Program-made: the position numbers and the translations under genes
Part shown: piece by piece, positions 47,936-59,984 of the stretch
How positions within the stretch are numbered: position 1 is the first letter of the stretch
Layout: each line of letters opens with the position of its first letter
The notes under the pieces: generated by a model
Told to the model about the DNA's origin: nothing
Seen by the model: the letters and a program-made list of their open reading frames with translations, nothing else
Databases searched by the model: none
Assembly: GCA_029216955.1 (NCBI GenBank)
Contig: JANAVB010005597.1
Coordinates: 43,474,535-43,538,534, forward strand
Direction: 5' to 3'
From: Iris pallida
Taxonomy: Eukaryota > Streptophyta > Magnoliopsida > Asparagales > Iridaceae
Length of the DNA: 64,000 nucleotides

Positions 47936-50900
47936 GGTTCCATCCTTTGGACCGTGCGTGAATCTCTTTGACCCTCAGTTGCTTTGATATCGAAATTCAG
48001 TTGACTCTAAATTGTTTTCGAAACCGCATGGCTCATGGATCTGCTCGATGCTACATTGGATGTTCTATACAATAAGTCTATATTATGTGAGTACGTCTGC
48101 CACAAGTATGTCGTGACTATCCCGCTATCTCTGGGTGCCACCAGAGAGTGTTGGTTGCACGAAGTGCAACGAGTTAGGGGATATTGGGTGCACAAAGTGC
48201 AACGAGTTATGGAATGCTGGTCGTACGAAGTGCAACGAATATGGTGATGTTGGTTGCATAAAGTGCAATAATATGTGTTGCTGGTCGCACGAAGTGCGAG
48301 GAAATATGTGTTGTTGGTTGCACGAAGTACAACGGATCGATATGTGAGGCGATGCGTGTTATGTGGCTATACGAATGGTTACGTGTTGTCGGTTGCACAG
48401 AGTGCAGCAAGTCGTGGATCGTTCGTTGTATCGGTACAACGAGTCGATATGGTATGATGCGTGTTGTATGGCTATGCGGATGGATAGCGATATGTTGCAC
48501 GAGATTGGGTAAAGACCTTAAGTATCGAGAATGAGTTGTTGCACGAGTTGCAACGAGTAAGATTGGGAGATCGCGGATGCGATAGTACGAGTCGAGATGG
48601 TCGCTAAGTCGAGTTGAGTAGGCGAACATGTATGTTGGCCGAATGTCGCATTGAGCTTTGAATAAGCGAATGTTGCAGGTGTGATCGAAATGATCGCCAT
48701 GGTCCGGTTAGATCGAATGTATGTCAAACTTGAGCTAACGTTAGAGCTGGGATCGGAATGATCGCCATACGGGACGGTTAAGTTGAAATAGAAGTCGGAC
48801 CTATACGGAGTGTGATGTCGAGTAATGACTCGATTCCGAGTGGTATATGCAATACCAATTATGCGAGCAAGCATGGTGAAGTATTGTATCGATAACGATA
48901 GGCTCGATCCTGAGTGGTATATGGAATACCACTTAGCGATAGCTATGTTAAGCCGGTTGGTGACTTGTGATAGGTTACGTCGAGACGATTATGTTATTAA
49001 GATATGTTTGCCCTCAACGGACGGAGTAGTGCCGAGACTCGAGTGGGACTGACTTTAGAGAAGTCGATGCAAGTATGCTACGATGAATTAAGTTGAATGA
49101 TTATGTGTGCGAAGTCATACCTACGGAGGATACGTCGGACGAGGATTCGCTAAGTATAAGTCGAACGATAGGCCGAGCATATGCGAATGAATGTTACGTT
49201 GAGGAAATAGTCGACCCGGTCGAATGTATGTTGAGTTATGTACGGAGACTTCTTCGGAACATGTTGAGTAAGTATGGAGAAATTGTGCGAACGAATTTGG
49301 GTTAACGCGATGGATCGGTAGCACGATTGGAAGTGCGAGTTAGGGATATGAGAATGGATATGTAAAATTGAAAATTGTGTCGCGATGATGTTAAGTAGTT
49401 ACAACCGAATGGATCTTGATAAGTGCGAGACTTGATTCGTATTCGAGTTCGGATAATGGCAATGATGGCAATGGGTTTGAGCTTATGAGAAAGGAAGATG
49501 TTCAAGTTATGCATATCGACGATGGTATTGAGGCGTATCAAAGACGATATGCAATAACTCGGGGATACTCTGATCGAATGAACGAAAATTATGTTGAGCA
49601 TTGTTGTTGGATGAATAAGATGCAAGTTAAGTTGAAGGTAGTTGGATGATGGCGGTAGGAATACTTCGAGACATTGAGAGTGGATGTATGTTACTCGAAA
49701 GAAAACGAGAGTGTTTGGATTTCTTCGCATATCACCACTATGTTGACATTCTTGTCTTGAGCAACACCAGCCTCGCACATGCATCACGTCAAAATTAGAA
49801 CGATCATTTCGCGTGAGCGCTGGTATGGTGATTCATCCAGCGGGGATGATCGAACTTGCGAGGCGTGGCAAATTTGATATGGACTTGTGGTTTGATGCCA
49901 AGGTAAAATTGAGGATTGTGCGATATTGTTGACGGTAGTATACGAGTGATTCGAGTAGTAGCGGCACATCAGTTGTGCGGGGTAGACAAATTATGGATTG
50001 GTATGTCGGATTGGGTAAAAGTCGAATAGGAAATGTCGGGAATTGATTTGGCTCTGCAATAGGATATAGCATGGTTCGTGTTAACTGTCCCTCGTTGATG
50101 ATCTTCAATTATCGAGCGTAGTTTCGGGGCAGATGACCCTAGAAGACTTAACTGCCAAATCAAGTGAATGTGGGAAACCATAGGATGACCCTAGAGAAGT
50201 CGCGTAAGAAGGATAAGGAATGAGGTAGTGCATGTCGAGGATAAGTCAAAGCGAGCGAGTATCGTGTCTCGAAAGTTAGCGAGTACTAGAATCGATATGG
50301 TCAAGAAAAGTTATGTTGGATCGAGTGGATGTTGAGGAACGTGCTTAGCGTAGTGACGCGGTAAGGCGATTGCAAGAGTTCTGCAATGCGCGAGAGTAAC
50401 GGATAGTAGAACGACCCTAAGAGTGTGTCGTAGATCGGTTGAGTAACGATTAGGCTACATATGTGTTGGGCGCACGATCGATGTTACGAAATGAACTAGT
50501 CGGGATGGAGTGAGAATTGAGTAAAGGATTCGTACTCGGTCGAGAATAGGAGATGGGCGTATCGTAAGAGACCTTGGGTCGGAAAGATTGTTGCCTTTGA
50601 GCATCGTAGACTCAAGTCGACCTCTTGTGTCGGGAGAGCACGAGCACGATGTCTGGATAAGTTACCTAGCGGGGGTAGCCCCAGACGCTATGCGTGGATA
50701 GAGCGAGAGAACGTGAATCATATATGGATAGTTGTGTTCGAGACTTAGTACGGATTGTAGACAAAAGAATTTGTGACATGTTGACATAGTCCATGTTGTT
50801 AAGGCTAAATATTATGAATGATCGGATGAAAGACTTGAGTTATGCGAGAGATAGGAAACGGTTGGGCGAATAGGCGTTGCAGGAGCTCGTTGCGATCGGA

Positions 50901-51308
50901 TGCGCAATGACTTATGCAATGCATGCGTTAGGTGGCCGGCGAGAAACTTATGAGATCGAATTTACGGATTTGAATCAGGTTATGTGCAGAGATGTTTGGA
51001 AGAGGATCGCATATTATGGGATGATGCATACGAAGAGTATTTTGGAAATAGGTGCTAAGATATGACTAAGTCGAGTACGGACCGATGGATGCTTGAGGAT
51101 TTAAGTTGAGCTTGTTAGTTGTCCCGATATCCTACAACTGAGCTTGGCTGAAATGCATATATTGGTGGGACGCCTAAAATATGTGTATGATCCAAACTAA
51201 GTTGTATGATTCAACGATGGTACGAGATCGTGAAGCGATCTATGCGAGGCACTTGGATTAAGTGTTGGTTTCGGTTCGAGGACGAACCTGATTTTGAGTG
51301 GTATATTA
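47936..51308 (+). other. Interior of the LTR element, no coding domains
   Basis: Frames longer than ~100 codons are absent in the element's orientation, and no retroviral motif was recognised. Near the start (48130-48500) the words GTTGCACGAAGTGCAACGA and variants recur, giving short imperfect palindromes. A segment near 49760-49870 is shared with the interior of the element at 16721-23770. It is best described as LARD-like. Confidence 0.75.
48135..48570. repeat. Interspersed GTTGCACGAAGTGCAACGA repeats
   Basis: Variants of GGTTGCACGAAGTGCAACGA occur about ten times at irregular spacing of 25-60 bp. Each is an imperfect inverted repeat (TTGCAC...GTGCAA). Confidence 0.8.
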
Positions 51309-53477
51309 TGTAATGCCCCGCTCCGCATCGGTGCATTTCGATGAGTCGTTGACTCGAAGAGTTGTGTTGACCCGATAAGGTATCGATATGAATCGATACA
51401 AGTGTTATGTTGGCCAAAGGTAAGCCTTGAGTCGGTTGGAATCTATGAATTGAATCGATACAAAGAGTAAGTCCCGCTTGAGCAAGTGCTGATTTTAGTT
51501 GATCTGGTGTGCAGGCTATGCTTCTACGCTGGACGATAAGAGGTCGGCATTTTGCCTTATGCAATGAAGTGTCCGCAAAACCAAATCGTAGCCTTGCAAC
51601 GGATTGTGGCATGGGCACGATAGGCCAAATCAACCGAGTAGAGCAAAGGAATGGCTAAGTCCGGGAGTTAGCTATGCGATCGAGTTATGGAAGCGAGACG
51701 CTTCAATCGGCAAAGACGGCAAGACGTATCGGCTTAAGGTGGGCGGGTTCTTGACTCTCTCTTCCTATTCCTTCACGTCTAATAAAATATGTTATGGTGC
51801 ATAATATGTTATCGAGTTAGCGAGCGTGGCTCGGCGAGTAAGTGTCTAAGTATGCATTGAACACTAAGATAGAACATTGAACAATCGAAACATTGAAGCG
51901 ACGTGCATCGAGTGCACAGGTCGCGGTAGGGCAAATGATGGTAGGACATTGAAAGATGATATTAAGATGTGCATCATGTGCACGGCTCCGAGAACATTGA
52001 ACACTAGGCGTAGAACATTGAATACGGTGCTGAGCGTGCCCTCGGGCACTTATGCTATGAAATTACTAAGTAAATACGGAAGTAGACTATGCGAATAACA
52101 ATGCGAACGAGACACGTGATTATGAGTACGAGACGACAAAGCCGTTGGGCGTCGTGCATCAATATGGATATGTTGGGGCATAACGCCGACGGAGCTCCCC
52201 ATATGAATGGTGGATTATGTTTATGGCACGGGAAACCATTTATGGCACGGGGAACCGTTTATGTGCGACACTATGTTTATGGAATACGAGATCGGTTGGT
52301 ATGCTATGGATTGTATGATATGGAACGTATTGCATGGTCAATGGACTCGGATTGCCCGTGCACGGGTGTGGCTTCCCTCGAACGGTTATGCCGGGGCGTC
52401 GGGACCGTTCGGCCTAGGAGGGAATTATGTGTGGTATTTATGGTGCACAACATTCGGACGGATTGCGACCGTCCAGTACTGTGATAAGCTATGATATCCG
52501 TAAGTTTGGGATCCTTCGGATACTGGGCTAGCAACCCGTATCGAAGCGATTGTAGGCTTACACATAAGAGATGCCAAGTCCATTACGGTGCGAAATACCG
52601 TGACCTTCATATAGTTAGGGCCGATGGGCTGAGATGAGAGCTGGGTGCAGGCGCAGGGCCTGCCACCCATTATACATATGTTTAAGTTTATGATTGGTCG
52701 CTTACGTAAATAAGATGATTTTATGTTAAGTTCTAACCACTGCAGGCTAAGGTAACGGGACGGAGATGAGCACGAACACTATGTTTATGTTTCAGATTAT
52801 GTATAACTGTATCTGCTGCAGGAACACGGTGTGGGACACATTTAAGTTATGTGCTATGTTTAAGTGTTGCCATGAAATTGATCCTAAGGCTAAATAGAAA
52901 GACCACAAAGTAAGATGCATGTTTCACTAAATGACTAAGTGTTTGGTTTGGGTGCGAGCGGGTCTTGATCAGTGCGAAGCGAGGACGAAAGCACTAAACC
53001 CCCACTAGTTTATGTGCAGGTTCAGGTTATGATCAGCTCGGGGCGGAGCTTGGCTTGGACGTGCTGAGGCATAGAGTCCTTGGCGTTCAAGAGGAGCTTC
53101 CGCATATGCGTTCGGACTTGCGACATGCAGATGTTCGGCCGAAGACTACTTGGTGGCTATAAAGAGGCATAATGTATAGAACAATGTAATCCTTTGTGAG
53201 CTAAGAGAGATCGTGAGCGTTGTAGCCAATTGGCATTTTATGTTGGGCTATTCAGAGCCTTTGTAACCTTCAGTTCAATATTAATAAAAGAGATTCTTAT
53301 GTTTCACTTGTTTTCTTCCGCTGCTTATGTTATCGATTTGAGATAGTTCTATGTGAACCTGTTATCTTGCCTTGCACGAGCGCAACTCCAGGCTCGTGCG
53401 GCATCACGCCCCAGCGATGACGATGATTCGGATAAAATCTAGCGAGGACGAGCGATTTCCCGGGTCGGGGCGTGACA
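51309..53477 (+). repeat. 3' LTR, full length (2169 bp)
   Basis: It begins TGTAATGCCCCGCTCCG and ends GGGTCGGGGCGTGACA. An AATATTAATAAAAGAG stretch at 53278-53293 may hold the polyadenylation signal. The shared hairpin module is at 53374-53399. Confidence 0.93.
53374..53399 (+). ncRNA. Conserved LTR stem-loop (shared hairpin module)
   Basis: GCACGAG (53374-53380) can pair with CTCGTGC (53393-53399) around a 12-nt loop that starts CGCAA. It is followed by GGCATCACGCC. The homologous sites are GTACGAG/CTCGTAC at 7511-7536, GTACAAG/CTTGTAC at 2034-2059 and GCACGAG/CTCGTGC at 16772-16796. A copy at 21333-21357 has one changed stem base. Two stem positions change together between families. This is listed as a candidate RNA structure inside LTRs, not as an independent gene. 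Confidence 0.6.
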
Positions 53478-55348
53478 GTCGCTCACCATAACTTGCAAGG
53501 GTACTCACCACCCTCTCAGTACTCGCCTCAAGCGAAGCCGAAACCTGAATGAGTGAGGCAGACATGCTCCTCTGCGATCCCTCCAGCTCGACCTGTCTAC
53601 GTTCTGTACGCTGTGTAGACTCAGAGAGCGTGTGCAAGCTGGCAGCTGTAGCCTGATGCAGACTCATCAGCTCCTGTATACTGTGCTCGACCGTATCAAA
53701 TCGTCCCGGTGACGATCGGAGGGTCGGATCGTCGCTCGTCCGTATCAGAAATCTGCTGCTGCAACTCGCGACGCAGCTCCTCAATCTGACGACGAATATC
53801 CTCAGCTCGTGACGACGCCTGCAAAGCCGAAGACTGCGCACTGACAGAGGGGGCCCGGGATGACTCCGAAGCCAAATACGCGTCGTAGGATCCCGTACCG
53901 TAGTACGTACCCTTCTGAAGACCGCCAACGGCGGTCATCCAGAGCTCGTCCGGCGATAGAGCTGTAGGCGGCTGGGAGGAAGTACCAGCCCCTCCCGCTG
54001 CTTGCGCACTAGCAGCAGCAGCCGCCTCCTCCTATAGTCGAACAAACTCGGCCTAGAACATGTTTGCTAATGTGTAAGTGTTTGCTAAAGTCTATATTGA
54101 TATCTATTTTCCTGTTTTCTAAATTATAGTAAATTAATATAAAGAATAGAACGTACATATGCCTGTGTCGCCCTCTCGTCAATGAACTCCCCAGCCCTCC
54201 GATGGGTGACCAGGAAGACAGTGACCATGTTCGGGTCCTCACCCTTTTTTACCTGTTAAAATATATTATCTATTATTAGTATTAAACATTCTATCGAACT
54301 ATATATAAATTAATGTCCGTCATAAGAAATGTACCAGACGACAAAAATGCTCCATCATCGGAATGGCGCCACCACACCACTTACCGACGCTCGACCGCGC
54401 CACCTTGGCCTTGTCAGACCGCTCCTGGTACTTGGGCTCGCTGAATCTAGCCTTCATCGCAGCCCACTGCTCTGGCGTGATCCAACCATGGATCGGCTGT
54501 CCGGAGCAATCACGAGACTTCTGGTCGTGGATCGTATCACGGATGAGCTTGGCTGCGATGGCAGAAAATTGGCCCTCGATCCTCGTCGCCCGGTGTGGTG
54601 GATAGAAATAGGTCCTCTACAAGAAGTAAAATACAAAAATTGTATAATATACACAAATGATTATTAAAATTTAAAAATAAACAAATTTTTTACCTTGAAG
54701 TGGGCGAACCAAAAGGCTTTCCTATCTGCGGGAGCATCTGAGTAGTTAATCATTTGAGAAATATATATTAATTAATTAACTTACTTCATAGGCCCGTACG
54801 TCCAAATCTCCATATGCGTCTCGCCCGGGAGAGCGCATGGAGGGTCGCTCTCACCTCCTGCCTGGGCAGGATCATTCTGATCGCCGTCCTCCATATGCTC
54901 GGCGTCGGCTCCCCCCATGGAGTCGTCGGCAGGAGGAATGCTGGACGGAGGATCAGGGATGCTGTACGCGGGATCAGGAAGGCTAGACGATGAGGGAGGA
55001 GTCGCCAACCTGCTGGAACTGCCATGTCCCGGTAATGGACCGGAAACAGAACAGTACAATGGCGTACTCGGAGTGAGGTTGAGGGTACGGAATCTCCATC
55101 CCCAGCCCGAGGCTGACGGGACTGCCTAATATAAAATTTTTCGCGTCGTCCAGATGGTCTAGTCATACCTGATAATAACATATGACAATAAAACAAAAAA
55201 CATATTTATATGATAGACATCACAGATTTTTGAAAAATATCATAGTCACAGATAAAAGTGTCTATAAAGTGTCGCTGAAGTGTCACAGATTTATATGATA
55301 GAAGTGTCACTAAAGTGTCAAATATGATGATAAAACAAACGTACAGAT

Positions 55349-55390
55349 TTAATCCTCTTCTGAAAATTCATCTAGTTCGTTTAGCTCATC

Positions 55391-55421
<31 letters not shown>

Positions 55422-58400
55422 ACATCTTCACTTTCATCTGCATCTTCCTCTTCAGATAATTCTACTTCTTCTACACAATTAGATGTGTAATGAGGAACTT
55501 CCGTCGTGTCCACTTCTATGATATTTGTTACAAGAGGTAGTTCATCTTCTTGATAAGCTATATCGTCAACCTCAAAGGTATTTCTAGCTTTGGTCTTGCA
55601 TACTGCCCACCAGTCCGACCTTATTGTTCCCCGTTTAGGATAACTTGTGAAGTACACGAGCTGAGCCTGACTTGATAGGACAAATGGTTCATAGGCTTGA
55701 TATCGACGCCGATAGTTTATATCAACAAGACCGTGCTTGTCTACTTTCTAACCTTGACCTTCAATCGGATCGAACCAATCACACCTGAATAACACAATCT
55801 TAGCAGGCTCTATTCCATAACTATATGTCAGCTCCACGATCTCCCGTAGCACGCCATAGAAATCGTTGTCCGCATCAACATCTTTGTAGTTCGAAGATCT
55901 GATACACGAACATCTGTTTTTGGTGGAGTTGAGATCCACAAAGTTGTCTCTGATCGGGCAAGTTGTTGACTTGAACCTAAACCCATTAACACAGTAGCTT
56001 GGCCATATTTTTGTAGCATAAATTGGTCCCTTGGCTAGCGTTCTAATAGAATCATTCTCAAGTCTTGCGTATGGACGATCGACCTAAATACCACGAAAGA
56101 AGCAATTAAGCTCATTCTCAATCAAGTACATATACAGAAAGGTAATTACAGAGTTCTCAAGTCTTACATATGCACTCAACCATGATGGAAAATAATGTCT
56201 CATTTTTTGTTCTTGTTCTTCTTCTGTTATGTGTGGCCTACCTGACCTCACATCATCATTAAATATGCTGAAAATAACATCGTTCAATTAATGTAATAGT
56301 ATAATAATCAACACTATTAAAATAATGTAGACGTATTAATTACTTACCCCTCCAGTTTCTCTACTTTTTCCTCGTCGCAGTTGAGTAGTACATACACCTG
56401 AGCAGCCCTTAGCTCATCATCGTTCAGATATCTCTTCTTCATTTTACCCGATGGCTTTTCTTGAGCATTGAATACCTTCAGTATTGTATCATTACTTTCA
56501 TGATCTCCGTCGTCGTTTCTGGAAGCTCTCGTTCTATTAGTTGCAACATGAGGCTTGAAATACATCGAACAAAAGTTTGTAATCTCCTCGAGAACATAGG
56601 CTTCACAAATAGAACCCTCGACCCGTGCCTTATTTTTACCTTTTTTTAGGTGATTCAAATGTCGCTCGAACGGGTACATCTATCGATATTCGATGGGTCC
56701 ACCAACACGTGCCTCATAGGATAGATGAATCGGCAAATGCTCCATAGAGTTGAAGAATCCAGGAGGAAACACCCTCTCTAGCTTGCACAGTGTTACCGCA
56801 ATGTCCTTCTCTTGCTTTTCTAGACGATCAACGAGCAATTTCTTAGAACAAAGATCCCTGAAGAATATGCTAATCTCCGTCAATGGATCCCAAACTGCCT
56901 GCTGTAAGAATTCCCAAAATGCAATCGGAATTAACCTCTCCATGAATACGTGACAGTCGTGGCTCTTCATACCCGTCAATTTGTTTTCCTTCGGATCGAC
57001 ACATCTTCTCAGATTTGACACATATCCGTCTAAAAATTTTAGGCCCTGGATCCACCGACAAAGTCTCACTTTATCCTCCTTATCCAGCGAAAAAATTAAC
57101 TTCGGCAGGAACTGTTTTCCATTCTGCTCTATTAAATGCAACGCAGGGCATTTGTATATTTCTTCTAAGTCCAACCTGGCCTTGGGATTGTCTTTCGTTT
57201 TTCCCTTTACGTCCATCACAGTATTAATTATGTTATCAAACACATTCTTCTCAATATGCATGACATCAAGATTATGTCTGATCAGATTGGTACTCCAGTA
57301 TGGCAGATCCCAGAATATGCTCCTCTTTTTCCAGTTATGATCTCTACCAAATCCATCGCACTTGTACCCAGTTGTAGGATCTTCGATAGCACTTGAAAAA
57401 TCTTTAACCTCCTCCCATATTGTGGCTCCGTACCACCTTGGTGGTGGATCACCCTTCTCTACAACGTCGGCACGGAATGCATTCATGTTCCTTCTGAACG
57501 GATAATCTTTTGACAGAAATTATCGATGACAATCAAAGAAGTACGGTTTTCCTCCGTGTTTCAAGCGGAAAGTCTTACTACGGTCCATGCAATACGGACA
57601 TGAGAGACGGCCATGAGTGCTCCATCCAGATAACATTCCATAGGCCGAAAAGTCGTTGATGGTCCACATAAGGGTTGCCTTCATCTGAAAATTCTGCTTC
57701 CTGGAAACATCGTACGTGTTAGCGCCTACTTCCCATAACTGATTCAACTCATCTATCAAAGGCTGTAAGTACACATCAATGTTCCTCTTGGGATTGTTCG
57801 GACCAGGAATTATAACGATTAGAAACATGTACTGAGTCTTCATGCACATCCAAGGCGGTAGGTTATACGGAGTGACAATCACAGGCCAGCACGAATACTG
57901 GCATCCTGAAAGACCAAAAGGAGTAAAACCGTCAGAAGATAGTCTCAACCTGACATTACGCGGATCTGAAGCAAAATCAGGATACACTCGATCAAAGTGC
58001 TTCCACGCTTCTCCATCGGATGGGTGATCCAACACTCATTCAATTGTTCTCGCATGTGCCAACTCATATTTTCGGCCGTCTCTTTCACCATAAATAATCT
58101 TTGCAACCGCGACGTTAAAGGCAAGTAGTACATTGAATCGGTCGGTCTTCTTGCACCGGTAGACCTTTCTGTACTAGTTGTCTTATAGCGATCAGCGACA
58201 CAAAATCTGCACACATCTGCGTCCTTGTCGTCTTTGTAGTACAGCGTGCACCCATTGCGACAAGAATCGATTTTCTCGTATCCCATCCAGAGCGATCTCA
58301 TTATCCTCTTAGACCGGTAGAAGTCTTTAGGCAACTTAGCACCCGCCGACAAGATCTCTATAATCAACTCCAACACTCGGTTGTAACATTCTTGCGACAT

Positions 58401-58958
58401 GTTAAAATCTGACTTAATGCTCAACAGTCTTGTAACCACCTCCAACGGTGAATGATCTTCACAACCAGGATACAATGGAGTCCTTGTATTCTCCAGCAAC
58501 TCCATGAACTGTGCAGCATCGGCGTTCGGTGCCTCCTCAGGTGCATCATGAATGAAACTAGGCCCCGCAGCGTCGAAAACCATGTTCACGTACCCATCGT
58601 CGTATGCATGATTATCTGAAACAAAATTAGGTCCCGCATGCATATACGGCTCAACATAAGGCTCCGGCTCTGATGCTAAAGACACAAGTTCTCCGTGTGC
58701 GGTCCACTGATAGTAATTAGGCGTGAAACCCCTCGAGTACAAATGATATGTCACTTCCACTTCTGGATAATATTTCACGTTATGACATTTCACACACGGA
58801 CACTTAATTTTGGTGCCATCCATGTACTAAGGGAACGCCTTAGCAAACTGCAGGAACTGCTCTAGTCCCGCTATGTATTCATCCCGCACACCACACATAT
58901 CATCAGGACGACGATTGTACATCCATGAACGATTCCACAAGTAGTAATTCATATCCAT
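55349..58958 (-). pseudogene. TNP2/TNPD-like transposase gene of the CACTA element, broken
   Basis: Translation would start at 58956-58958 (MDMNYYLWNRSWMYNRR). The N-terminal Transpos_assoc region follows (MDGTKIKCPCVKCHN), then the Transposase_21 core (FTPFGLSGCQYSCWPVIVTP, FSAYGMLSGWSTHGRLSCPY, NLDVMHIEKNVFDNI). A DUF4218 region follows (LTGMKSHDCHVFMERLIPIA, PIEYR, MYPFERHL). Two short GT-AG introns are visible (56268-56347 and 56084-56167), joining to a DUF4216-like region (FYGVLREIVELTYS, VLFRCDWFDP, SDWWAVCKTK). A Glu-rich tail ends at 55349. Defects are in-frame TAG at 58827-58829, a shift near 58035, TAA near 57520, TAG near 56680 and TAG at 55748-55750. The family catalyses CACTA transposition. 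Confidence 0.92.
55383..55423. repeat. (TTC)n trinucleotide repeat in the transposase tail
   Basis: About a dozen CTT/TTC units on the plus strand encode a run of Glu on the minus strand, just before the stop of the TNP2-like pseudogene. Confidence 0.9.
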
Positions 58959-59084
58959 TTGGAAATAATTCTGCAAAGATGGACACACATTATCCAACAG
59001 GCACAAATTCGTATATTATGTCTTATTATGGGACACACATTAGTAGCGGACAGTTACTAATAACAATGATATGCAATCTAGGTC

Positions 59085-59290
59085 AAACTAGGTTGTACTA
59101 AGTCAAACAAAGTCAAACAAGGTCAAGCTAAGTCAAACAAAGTCAAACAAGGTCAAACTAGGTCAAGGGTTGACCTATAGTTGACTTTGTCAACTCTTAG
59201 TCCAATCTAGGTCAGATGTTGACTCTACTTTGACTTTCAGTCAAAATAGTCAACATCGGTCAAACAAGGTCAAATCTAAGTCAAATATCC
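59085..59290. promoter_or_regulatory. Dense GTCAA/TTGAC (W-box core) array upstream of the TNP2-like gene
   Basis: About twenty-five GTCAA or TTGAC words occur within ~200 bp, arranged as AGGTCAAAC, AAGTCAAAC and TTGAC(C/T). The array lies ~130-330 bp upstream of the transposase start codon. TTGAC(C/T) is the core bound by WRKY factors. Function is inferred only from the motif and position. Confidence 0.5.
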
Positions 59291-59304
59291 TATTTCTAGT
59301 CATT

Positions 59305-59434
59305 ACCTACCAAGGTACCCTTTACCTTATCGCTATTGGTATCCCAATACCAATACCTTAAGTTGGTACCCTTTACCTTATCGCTATTGGTACCCTTTAC
59401 CTTATCGCTATTGGTATCCCAATACCAATACCGC
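59305..59434. repeat. Tandem GGTACCCTTTACCTTATCGC repeats with palindromic spacer
   Basis: GGTACCCTTTACCTTATCGCTATT occurs three times (59315, 59364 and 59388). TATTGGTATCCCAATACCAATACC occurs after the first and third units. Confidence 0.85.
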
Positions 59435-59851
59435 GGTAACATGGTTGGTACATTAAGGGTCTTTGACAAGATGACATGTTACGAAAAAATATATCCTTAT
59501 ATATAGTTCTCCTACGGATTTTCTTTAACATTACGTAGGAGAACTGTAACCCCGCTTTTCCGAATTTTCGAAATTTTGTATTTTCTAGAATTTTCTAATT
59601 TAACCATATTTTATTTATGGTTTGTTTATGGAATATTTAATTGATTTACCTATATTTTTATTTTTCTAAATGAGTATTAATTGAGAGCAATTTGAATTTG
59701 GGTTTAAAATTTTGGTTTCCCTCCATTTATAACAACTTGTAACAATTTCTAACTGACTATTATCAAATCCTGCAATTATTGAAAAGGTAGGGGGTCTATT
59801 TGAATAAATTCCAAAACCGGAGGGACTTTAATGAAATTTTCCTTTTCCCTT

Positions 59852-59956
59852 TTTTTTTTTTTTTGAAATTCCACTCACACACACAACTGGAGGGCTCGAA
59901 CCTTGCCGGCCCCTCCGGATGTCCGCTCTAATACCATTAGGCTAGAGAGCTCGGAC
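59852..59956 (-). mobile_element. tRNA-derived SINE with 17-bp target duplication
   Basis: On the minus strand, CTAGCCTAATGGTATTAGAGC (A-box region) and GGTTCGAGCCC (B box) are followed by GTGTGTGAGTGGAATTTC and a ~15-A tail. AATTTTCCTTTTCCCTT flanks it at 59835-59851 and 59957-59973. This is a clean retroposed insertion into the solo LTR. It is not a functional tRNA gene. Confidence 0.88.
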
Positions 59957-59984
59957 AATTTTCCTTTTCCCTTATTAAACCGAT

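Larger units (their letters stand above)
47296..53477 (+). mobile_element. Young non-autonomous gypsy-like LTR element inserted in the TNPA-like gene
   Basis: The 5' LTR is 47296-47920 and the 3' LTR 51309-53477. GTCGC flanks the element at 47291-47295 and 53478-53482. The ends are TGTAATGCCCCG and CGGGGCGTGACA. A primer-binding site (47924-47935) adjoins the 5' LTR, and a GAGGACGAACCTGATTTTGA block precedes the 3' LTR. The 3388-bp interior has no recognisable gag or pol. The two LTRs align without gaps over 603 bp, with about eight differences, all transitions. The 5' LTR lacks ~1.54 kb that is present in the 3' LTR. Confidence 0.95.
47142..55125 (-). pseudogene. TNPA-like transposase gene (PF03004-type) of the CACTA element, interrupted
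   Basis: Exons read on the minus strand are a Pro/Ser-rich part (54785-55125) and a short part near 54690-54735 (RKAFWFAHFK). Then come 54335-54616, 54157-54252, 53483-54052 and the tail 47142-47290. The block 54335-54616 carries QWAAMKARFSEPKYQERSDK and 54157-54252 carries VTVFLVTHRRAGEFIDERAT, which match the plant Transposase_24 family. The last exon is coiled-coil-like (IRRQIEELRRELQQQ). GT-AG junctions from 54616 on are in phase 0. Defects are a TAG at 54032-54034, a shift near 53720, and the 6.2 kb LTR element between 53482 and 47291. After it, the frame continues (LRELEQI) to the TGA at 47142-47144. In the family the protein binds subterminal repeats. Confidence 0.85.

Noticed and set aside
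54329..54667. 112-codon plus-strand frame
   Set aside because: It is the antisense shadow of the TNPA-like exon 54335-54616 on the minus strand.
59852..59956. A functional tRNA gene
   Set aside because: A and B boxes are present, but there is a poly(A) tail and a 17-bp target duplication, so it is a SINE.
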